Shown: one piece after another, positions 25,574 to 31,850 of the stretch
How the letters are laid out: every line of letters starts with the position of its first letter
How positions within the stretch are numbered: position 1 is the stretch's first letter
Notes under the pieces: generated by a model
Databases searched by the model: none
What the model was told of the DNA's origin: nothing
The model's input: only the letters and a program-made list of their open reading frames with translations
Assembly: GCA_965226755.1 (NCBI GenBank)
Contig: CBDDDT010000002.1
Coordinates: forward strand, 186,001 to 250,000
Direction: 5' to 3'
Source of the DNA: Bog-113 sp965226755
GTDB taxonomy: Bacteria; Acidobacteriota; Terriglobia; Bryobacterales; Bryobacteraceae
Length of the DNA stretch: 64,000 nucleotides
Translations under genes and position numbers: made by a program

Positions 25574-25938
25574 TGGCCGAACAGGCCAAGCTCTCACCGA
25601 ACCTGACAGACTATCAGATCCAGCAACTAGCGGAACGACTCATGCCTTATCGAGTTCAGGATGTGATCCCTCGCTCCACTACCGACACCACTGTTTTGCG
25701 CCTCAAAGGAACGGTCGCCATGGCTTTGTTTAAGGCTGGTGTCACCTTCAAAACAAACAACATCGACATGGGCTCAATCTATCAGGGAGTTTCCGCAGCG
25801 GTACATGCCCCAGACGACGTTCCGCCTCTCGCGGAAACGTTAGTACAGGGATTGCGCCAAGCCGGAATCGATGCGCATTCGGGCGCACTGAATACCGTTC
25901 CGGCGAACAGCGTCGTGATTTTTCTTGGACCAAACTGA
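25570..25938 (+). pseudogene. C-terminal domain of the frameshifted coiled-coil membrane protein
   Basis: About 122 residues from GTG 25570. The pattern is a coiled-coil exit (LTDYQIQQLAERLMPYRVQD), a beta strand, a helix, SIYQGVSAAVHAPDDVPPLA, a second helix ETLVQGLRQAGIDAH, and a last strand SVVIFLGPN. In related membrane proteins this alpha/beta domain normally follows the transmembrane and coiled-coil part in a single chain. Here it may survive only as a separate product, because GTG 25570 overlaps the stop of the upstream frame (GTGA), so reinitiation is conceivable. Confidence 0.55.
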
Positions 25939-25965
25939 GTCCTAAACTTGTTAACCTCTCCGTAG

Positions 25966-26148
25966 GAGCAAAAAACAAATCAGCCACATCCCGAAACTCA
26001 CGAAGGCCCGGAAGCCGCTACGCGGTTCGAAAACGCCATGCGGAAGATTCTCGCGGCCCCGCGCTCCGGGATGCTAAGACGCGAGGCCGAATACCAGAAA
26101 CAGGCCGCGTTGAAGCCGAAGCGCGGCCCGAAGCGGAAATCGAAGTAA
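25966..26148 (+). pseudogene. small basic protein without a start codon
   Basis: An open frame just after an in-frame TAG reads QPHPETHEGPEAATRFENAM, RKILAAPRSGMLRREAEYQK and a basic tail (KPKRGPKRKSK). The middle resembles small FENAMxKILxVxxxExxRREAEY-type proteins that accompany toxin-antitoxin genes. An AGGAG sits at 25964-25968, but no ATG, GTG or TTG follows at normal spacing. The only in-frame ATG early enough is 26038, which would give 36 residues. Probably a gene that has lost its start. Confidence 0.4.
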
Positions 26149-26152
26149 CGGA

Positions 26153-26311
26153 ATGAACGAAAAGCAGCCCAAGAGACCGTTTAAGCACTGGAACCTATTC
26201 ACCAAAAGACCATCAATCTCTTGGGTCAAATCAGGGGATCGCTATCGAAACAGCCTGTGCATCGGTTGTGGTCGAAATCCTTGCGAATGCAAAAACCCTA
26301 AACCCCGCTAA
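26153..26311 (+). CDS. 52-aa cysteine-rich small ORF
   Basis: An ATG 4 bp after the previous stop opens 52 codons. The protein is strongly basic and ends with CIGCGRNPCECKNPKPR, a C-x2-C-x4-C-x-C cluster that could bind zinc. No family is recognised. The coding case rests on the metal-site-like ending and the tight spacing; it could be fortuitous. Confidence 0.35.
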   Translation: MNEKQPKRPFKHWNLFTKRPSISWVKSGDRYRNSLCIGCGRNPCECKNPKPR

Positions 26312-26384
26312 TGGCGTCGGCCTGCCACGTCGAAAACCAGCTAACACATTTGGTCTGTCAAGTATATTTACACCATTATTGGTA

Positions 26385-27050
26385 CTATGCGCGAGCGAAC
26401 AGGGACGTGTCGTAGCGCCGGAGCAGGTCCGCTGGGCCCTCGTAGATTTCCCGGCATCCCGCTTCACGAAGCTGCGCCTCCGGGAAGCCGCCGCTCAGTA
26501 CTCCAACGACCGTCATGCCGGCCTTGAGTGCCGCTTCGGCATCGTAAGGCGTGTCTCCGACTGCCACGCAGTCTTCGGGCGAAACGTCTTTCAAATGCTT
26601 CACCGCGGCCAGGAAAATGTCGGGATGGGGCTTGGACTTGTGCGCGTCTTCCGCGGACGCCTCGCTGTCGAGCAGATCGGAGACGTGAACCAGATCTTTG
26701 TAAATCTGGACTTCCTTCTCCTTCGCGGAGGAAGCCAAGGCGATCTTCCAGCCCTGGCCGAGAATTCTCTCGAAGAGCGCACGAACGTCCGGGAAGGGCT
26801 TGACTTGGGACATGTATTCCCGCATGAAAAGCTCGCCCCGGTACTTCTGAATCTCTTCGCCGCGCGATTTCACTTCGTCTTTGGAGAGGAACACCGGCAG
26901 CAACTGATCGCCGCCCTTGCCGATCTGGCCGCGGATCTGGTCAAACGTGAATTCGTGGCCGAAGTGCTGGAAGGCTTCCTGCCAGGCCCGCGCGTGCAGG
27001 TCCACGGAATCGACCAGGGTCCCGTCTATGTCGAAGATTGCGGCTTTCAT
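26385..27050 (-). CDS. HAD-family hydrolase (phosphoglycolate phosphatase-like)
   Basis: A 221-residue HAD phosphatase with a helical cap of the beta-phosphoglucomutase / phosphoglycolate phosphatase type. The motifs are in order: nucleophile FDIDGTLVDS (about 6-15), the second motif serine in ALASSAKEKE (about 104-113), lysine in KSKPHPDIF (about 137-145), and acidic GDTPYDAEAALKAG (about 160-173). The substrate cannot be read from sequence. Its start lies 36 bp from a copy of the DUF481 gene's 3' end, so before the insertion described below it was probably the direct downstream neighbour of that gene. Confidence 0.88.
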   Translation of the reverse strand: MKAAIFDIDGTLVDSVDLHARAWQEAFQHFGHEFTFDQIRGQIGKGGDQLLPVFLSKDEVKSRGEEIQKYRGELFMREYMSQVKPFPDVRALFERILGQGWKIALASSAKEKEVQIYKDLVHVSDLLDSEASAEDAHKSKPHPDIFLAAVKHLKDVSPEDCVAVGDTPYDAEAALKAGMTVVGVLSGGFPEAQLREAGCREIYEGPADLLRRYDTSLFARA

Positions 27051-27086
27051 AGTCCTATCTTAAGCGGGAGTCTTCGCGGAACTCGT

Positions 27087-27278
27087 TAACGGATGGTGTA
27101 AGTCAGGCCCGCGGTGAACTGGAAAGAGTTGCGTTTAAATGCCGGGGGCGGATCGTTGCGGTAATTATCCTGCGCGGTCAGATTGAAGCTCAGCCGCTTA
27201 TAGGCCGGGAACAGCAATGACGCGCTTCCGAGGCCTGTCCACGCGCGGGTGTCGTTCCATGCCGGAGTGACGGCGAGC
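27087..27278 (-). repeat. border repeat 1, left copy (3' end of the DUF481 gene)
   Basis: A 192-bp copy of the last part of the DUF481 gene, from its stop codon inward, with 8 mismatches and no gaps against 28765-28956. It is cut off from the rest of the gene by 1.5 kb of other DNA, so it is a dead fragment encoding about 63 C-terminal residues. Confidence 0.95.
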
Positions 27279-27318
27279 TGCCGCGGGCAATAGCCACGGC
27301 GCGAGGTTTGAGCCGGTC

Positions 27319-27990
27319 TTAGCTCATAAGGAAGCCGGCCGCATCAGTTATGAAGTGAGCTATCATATTCGCGCTGAGGTCGCGTTTCCAGACATAAAGA
27401 ACGGCGAAGATCACCCCACCTCCGAAAACCGGGATGAGATGGACGAGCCCCCAACTGCCAAGATGAGCATAGGTGAAGGCGGCGACGGAAACAGCGATAG
27501 CCAGAATGGAACTGCCTGTGAGATGCCGGACCTTTTCAATAAGGTAGCCGCGGAAGAGGATCTCCTCCACAACGGCCGCTCTCAACACGAGTAAGACCCG
27601 AAACCAGTAGGGTCGTGCGAGGATAAGACTGCGTTCCGCAGCCGCAGCCGCTGCGTTCAGGTGAAACAGCGGCACGATCACAGCGAAATGGATGACGAAG
27701 ACGGCCAACAGCGCCGCTGCCGCCGCCAGCGCGTACAGAAGGCTTTTCCACGCGGGACGATGAAGGCCGATGGAGCTAATCGGCAACCCTTCGCCAAAAC
27801 GAAGCCAGGCGAGGACACAAACAGCATATAACCACCACACCGATTCACGAATCAGCAGTGCCGGGATGGACTCGCCCGGCGCGATCCAGCGACCGATGGG
27901 TAGCTGCGGGAGGATCAGAGCAGCGATGAGACCGCACAGAGCCGCGGCGTTTGGGATTCGAGACTTTTGCGATTCGATCCAGGTTCCCAC
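27319..27990 (-). CDS. CPBP family intramembrane metalloprotease
   Basis: A 223-residue polytopic membrane protein of the CPBP (CAAX protease/bacteriocin-processing, Abi) family. The catalytic motifs are present: EEILFRG at 142-148 (EExxxR), the histidine in FTYAHLGSW at 176, and a late histidine in MIAHFITD at 212. About six to seven hydrophobic segments surround them. Bacterial members act in peptide maturation or immunity to self-made bacteriocins; no peptide gene is seen nearby. It lies inside the block flanked by copies of the DUF481 gene end, so it was probably acquired. Confidence 0.88.
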   Translation of the reverse strand: MGTWIESQKSRIPNAAALCGLIAALILPQLPIGRWIAPGESIPALLIRESVWWLYAVCVLAWLRFGEGLPISSIGLHRPAWKSLLYALAAAAALLAVFVIHFAVIVPLFHLNAAAAAAERSLILARPYWFRVLLVLRAAVVEEILFRGYLIEKVRHLTGSSILAIAVSVAAFTYAHLGSWGLVHLIPVFGGGVIFAVLYVWKRDLSANMIAHFITDAAGFLMS

Positions 27991-28141
27991 GGCTCAGCTT
28001 AACAATTTCGGACAGCGCGGCCTTCAGGGCCTCGCACCCTTGCGCGTGGCCCCTGGCACGTCGCAGTGGCACGTCGTCGTCCACGCTAATCCAACGCCTT
28101 ATACCTATCCGGCGTCGCTGGACAAATGACCCTGTCCTCCA

Positions 28142-28708
28142 TCGACAATTTCGCGCTGGAAGCGGCGCTTCGAAGAGCAAGGGATGGCGGGCCTGGACCC
28201 GCGCCACAAGGGCAGCCGCGCGCGGCCGATGCGGCCGTGCAGGCGCGCATCGCTCGAAAGACGCAACAGAAGCCGTCCGACGGCTCCACGCATTGGTCCT
28301 GCCGGAAGATGGCGAAGACGCTGGGGCTGACCAAATCGACGGTGCAGCGGGTGTGGCGCAAGCGCGATTGAAGCCGCACCGTCTGGATCGTTACATGGCT
28401 TCGTGGTGTTGGATAATCTCTCCGCGCATAAGACCAAGGGTGTCGAGGAGTTCCTCGCCATGCATCCTCACGTGCGCTTTCACTTCACACCAACATATTC
28501 GTCGTGGCTAAACCAAGTGGAACTGTGGTTCGCCAAGATCCGGCGCGATGTCATCGCTCGCGGTGTGTTCACCCCGGTTGCCGATCTCGGCAACAAACTC
28601 CGCAAATACATCCGAGCCTCTTCCAAATCAGCCAAGCCGGTCCGCTGGACCTGCACGGATCCCAGCCGGAGAATCGTCCCTAACAGAATCGCCGGGACAT
28701 CTTACTAG
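28142..28708 (+). pseudogene. IS630-family transposase remnant
   Basis: Pieces of one IS630-type transposase lie in order but in different frames. TISRWKRRFEEQGMAGLDPR starts at about 28145. Then comes VQARIARKTQQKPSDGSTHW with CRKMAKTLGLTKSTVQRVW (the helix-turn-helix), then after a one-base loss near 28369 LKPHRLDRYMAS. An internal deletion at about 28400 joins this to VVLDNLSAHKTKGVEEFL ... HFTPTYSSWLNQVELWFAKI. The deletion removes most of the catalytic core including the first DDE aspartate, so it cannot transpose. Terminal inverted repeats are not identified. Confidence 0.88.
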
Positions 28709-28763
28709 TGCGATCTACGCCGGGGCGGAGCGGGTTTTGTGTGCCTGCGGCTCGGCTCACTCC

Positions 28764-29909
28764 CTAACGGATGGTGTAAGTCAGGCCCGCGGTGAACTGG
28801 AAAGAGTTGCGTTTAAATGCCGGGGGCGGATCGTTGAGGTAGTTATCCTGCGCGGTTAGATTGAAGCTCAGCCGCTTATAGGCCGGGAACAGCAATGACG
28901 CGCTTCCGAGACCTGTCCAGGCGTGGGTGTCGTTCCATGCCGGAGTGACGGTAAGCGCCTGCGTGAATAGAACGCCCTTGGGGAACTTATAGAAATAAGT
29001 GTCCCCGAACTGGGAACCGATCAGGTTGCGGTTGCTGGATGCTTCGGTGAAAGCCTGGCGGATGTAGTCCGCGGAGGCCTTCGCGTCGAACTCCTGGTTG
29101 GCGCGTTTGAAGACCGTGATGCCGAGGCCGCCGCCGTAGAGCTGTTCGAGGTCGAGTCCCTGGGAGAAGTTGTGATCGAACGCGATCTGCCCGAAGCCGT
29201 AGAAACGCTTGGAGAAGTATTCGTCGCGTTCGCCGTCGGCGTGGTAGATTTCCGTGCGGATGGTGGGATCGCCTGGATCCGTCACTTTGCCGTAAGAGGC
29301 GCTGAAGTTGACGGTGGTGCGGTTGCTCGGGGTGAACCAGTCGACGAAAGGTTCGACGCGCACGAGCGCCAGCGATCCGGTGAAAACCTGGCTCGTCTGG
29401 GTGGCTTCCACCAGCGACGCGCCCGCGGTGACGCCGCCTTTCCAACCGCTGAAAAAGCTGGGACGGTCTTGGGTGACCTGGCGAAATTCGGACTCGGAGA
29501 CGACGTAGGGAACGTCGGCGACGGGAATCGGCGGCGCGGCGGGGCCGGACGGCGCGGCTACCTGCACGCTGCCATTAGCCATCGACACCGAGCCCTGGAC
29601 GATATCGGACGGTTTGGTCTTCCGGGTCAGCTCCACGTTCTTGGGGATGAGCGCGTACGTGCCGGCGGCGTGCAGCTCTTTCACCTTGCTCCAGGGCACG
29701 GTGACCGTGCCGGCCATTTCGCTCTTGAAAATCACGGAACCGCCGGTGGATCGTTCAAAATGTCCGATCAACTTCTCGCCATTGGTGAAGAGGAGCGTGT
29801 CGGGCTCCTTCGCAGGGCCGGCGGGCGCCTGCGCCCATAATGCGCCAGGGATGGCGCAAAAGGGCAGGAGCGATAGCACGCGGACTCGGTTGGGACGAAA
29901 TGATTGCAT
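28764..29909 (-). CDS. DUF481-type outer-membrane beta-barrel protein
   Basis: A 381-residue exported protein. The start is placed at the ATG at 29909, directly before a signal peptide (RVRVLSLLPFCAIPGALWAQ); the frame is open 21 codons further up. Residues about 40-105 form a small beta domain (LLFTNGEKLIGHFERSTGGS ... VPWSKVKELH). From about 160 on, alternating aromatic strands (WKGGVTAGASLVEATQTSQV, TVNFSASYGKV, FYGFGQIAFDHNFSQGL) ending in an aromatic-rich last strand mark a DUF481-type barrel in the outer membrane. Its 3' end exists twice: an extra diverged copy lies at 27087-27278. Confidence 0.85.
   Translation of the reverse strand: MQSFRPNRVRVLSLLPFCAIPGALWAQAPAGPAKEPDTLLFTNGEKLIGHFERSTGGSVIFKSEMAGTVTVPWSKVKELHAAGTYALIPKNVELTRKTKPSDIVQGSVSMANGSVQVAAPSGPAAPPIPVADVPYVVSESEFRQVTQDRPSFFSGWKGGVTAGASLVEATQTSQVFTGSLALVRVEPFVDWFTPSNRTTVNFSASYGKVTDPGDPTIRTEIYHADGERDEYFSKRFYGFGQIAFDHNFSQGLDLEQLYGGGLGITVFKRANQEFDAKASADYIRQAFTEASSNRNLIGSQFGDTYFYKFPKGVLFTQALTVTPAWNDTHAWTGLGSASLLFPAYKRLSFNLTAQDNYLNDPPPAFKRNSFQFTAGLTYTIR
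28765..28956 (-). repeat. border repeat 1, right copy (within the intact DUF481 gene)
   Basis: Partner of 27087-27278 in the same orientation, offset 1678 bp. This copy is in frame with the complete gene and is presumably the functional one. Confidence 0.95.
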
Positions 29910-30008
29910 TCGGTTTACATTATTCTCGCAAGCGGCATTCTCGCAAAGGAACCGGGGAAAATCGGGGCGCAACCAATTTTGCTACACTAATGAATCCGGG
30001 TTGATGCC

Positions 30009-30536
30009 ATGTTCTTCAGCATTAAGGAGTTGGAAGTCAAGAAGATCCGTTTCGACGAGACCTTCGCACCCGGCGAGATTCAATTTCCCGATCACGCTCT
30101 GAAACAGGTGAAACCGCTGCTGGCGGAAGGAACCGCGGAGCTGCTGCCGCATACCGATGGCGAGGTGCGGATACGGGGACGGGTGACTACAGAGATTGTG
30201 GCGGAATGCGACCGCTGTTTGGGGGAAGCGCAGATACCGATCGACGCGCCGATTGATCTTTATTACCGTCCGGCGAAGGAGTTGGAAGCCGGCGAAGAAG
30301 AGGTCGAGATCGACGAAGGCGAAGCGGAGATCGCGTTTTACGACGGGAAAGGGATTGAGCTCGAGCAGGTGATCGCCGAGCAAATTTTATTGCTGCTTCC
30401 GATGCAGATTGTGTGCAAGGAAGCGTGTAAGGGCATTTGTACCGGCTGCGGCGAGAACCGCAATCAGATCGAGTGCAATTGCCAAACGGCGCCGGCGAGC
30501 GATCGCTGGAGCGCGCTGAAGGATCTGGCCAGCTAA
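30009..30536 (+). CDS. YceD/DUF177 family protein
   Basis: A 175-residue protein of the YceD (DUF177) family. The conserved central VTTEIVAECDRCLGEAQIPI (about 60-80), the acidic EEEVEIDEGEAEIAFYDGKG segment, and the cysteine-rich end (CKEACKGICTGCGENRNQIE) are all present. The gene lies directly before rpmF and plsX, the conserved bacterial order. YceD homologues have been tied to 23S rRNA accumulation and ribosome assembly; exact function is open. It is divergent from the DUF481 gene, 99 bp away. Confidence 0.9.
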   Translation: MFFSIKELEVKKIRFDETFAPGEIQFPDHALKQVKPLLAEGTAELLPHTDGEVRIRGRVTTEIVAECDRCLGEAQIPIDAPIDLYYRPAKELEAGEEEVEIDEGEAEIAFYDGKGIELEQVIAEQILLLLPMQIVCKEACKGICTGCGENRNQIECNCQTAPASDRWSALKDLAS

Positions 30537-30582
30537 CGGAGCTGCCCGGACCGGAAACCAGATTAAAGAGGTTTAGAGAGAA

Positions 30583-30765
30583 ATGCCGAATCCGAAACGA
30601 CGCCACTCGGCCGCCCGTACAGCCACGCGGCGCGCGCATGATCATTTGAAAAAGCAGGGTGTTTCCGAATGCCCGAACTGCCATGAGCAGAAGCTGCCGC
30701 ACCGGGTCTGCCCGGCATGCGGATACTACAAGGGGCGCGAAGTGGTCGAGGTCGCTCCGCAATAG
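30583..30765 (+). CDS. rpmF: 50S ribosomal protein L32
   Basis: A 60-residue ribosomal protein bL32. It begins with the standard MPNPKRRHSAARTATRRAHD and has a complete zinc-ribbon, CPNCHEQKLPHRVCPACGYY (about 28-47), with two CxxC pairs, then the end GREVVEV. The four-cysteine form indicates the zinc-binding paralogue type. It sits in the yceD-rpmF-plsX block, with a GAGAG stretch before its ATG. Confidence 0.97.
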   Translation: MPNPKRRHSAARTATRRAHDHLKKQGVSECPNCHEQKLPHRVCPACGYYKGREVVEVAPQ

Positions 30766-30794
30766 CCGCGTTGGTATCTTTGATGATCTAAGAA

Positions 30795-31805
30795 ATGGTC
30801 ACCATTGCTCTGGATGCGATGGGCGGGGACTCCTGCCCGAGACCGGAGGTAGCGGGGGCAGTAAGCGCGGCCCGCGAGTTCGGGATCCGCGTGGTGCTGG
30901 TGGGGCAGCCGGAGGTGGTGCAGCCGGAGCTCGCGAAGCATCCGGGATGGCGGGAGCTGCCGATTACGATTCATCCGGCGGCGGAACGCATCACCATGGA
31001 GGACAGCGCGGCCAAGGCGGCGCGGTCGAAGCGGCACAGCTCCATGCATGTGGCGGCGCGGCTGGTGCAGACCGGGGACGCGCAGGGCTGGGTGTCGGCG
31101 GGGAACACGGGCGCGTGCATGGCCATCGCGAAGATGGTGCAAGGAAAGGTTCACGGGGTGGACCGGCCGGCGCTTTCCGGGGTTTTCCCCACCATTACGC
31201 CGCATCAGCCGGTGGTGATGGTGGATGTAGGCGCCAACGTGGACTGCACTCCGGAGATGCTGGCGCAATTCGCCATCATGGGGGAAGCGTACTCGCGGCT
31301 GGTGCTGAAGTGCGAGCGGCCGAAGGTGGGGCTGCTTTCCATCGGCGAGGAAGAGCATAAGGGCAACGAGCTGACGAAAGCGGCGACGCCGCTGCTGAAG
31401 ATGCTGCCGATCCGCTTTGTGGGGAATGTGGAAGGGCGCGATCTGTTTGCCGGGACGGTGGACGTGATCGTGTGCGACGGCTTCGTGGGGAACGTGGCGC
31501 TGAAGACGAGCGAAGGCCTGGCGGCGATGATCAAGGGGCTGCTGAAGGAATCAATGCAGGCCAATCCGATGCGGATTTTGGGCGCGCTGCTCTCCAAGTC
31601 CGCGATTGACGAACTGAAGAAGCGGACCGACGAGAGCGAATACGGCGGGGCGCCGCTGCTGGGATTGAAGGGCGTCTGCATCATCTGCCATGGACGGTCG
31701 AACGCCTTTGCGATCCAGAATGCGATCCGGGCCGCGGCGGATTTTTCGGAGCGCAATCTCAACCAGGAGATCGAGCAGGGGCTGCAGCATCTGAGTTTGA
31801 GTTGA
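30795..31805 (+). CDS. plsX: phosphate acyltransferase PlsX
   Basis: A 336-residue PlsX, which makes acyl-phosphate from acyl-ACP for the first acylation of glycerol-3-phosphate in phospholipid synthesis. It opens with TIALDAMGGDSCPRPEVAGA and has MEDSAAKAARSKRHSSMHVA, GWVSAGNTGACMA, VMVDVGANVDCTPEML, KVGLLSIGEEEHKGNE, VCDGFVGNVALKTSEG and a GLKGVCIICHGRSN segment, all expected. Third gene of the yceD-rpmF-plsX block. The usual next gene, fabH, is absent; a DsbD-type gene follows after 45 bp. Confidence 0.96.
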   Translation: MVTIALDAMGGDSCPRPEVAGAVSAAREFGIRVVLVGQPEVVQPELAKHPGWRELPITIHPAAERITMEDSAAKAARSKRHSSMHVAARLVQTGDAQGWVSAGNTGACMAIAKMVQGKVHGVDRPALSGVFPTITPHQPVVMVDVGANVDCTPEMLAQFAIMGEAYSRLVLKCERPKVGLLSIGEEEHKGNELTKAATPLLKMLPIRFVGNVEGRDLFAGTVDVIVCDGFVGNVALKTSEGLAAMIKGLLKESMQANPMRILGALLSKSAIDELKKRTDESEYGGAPLLGLKGVCIICHGRSNAFAIQNAIRAAADFSERNLNQEIEQGLQHLSLS

Positions 31806-31850
31806 AGCCGGATGCGCGAAGCCGCGTCCAATGATCAGGAGTTTTCGCGA

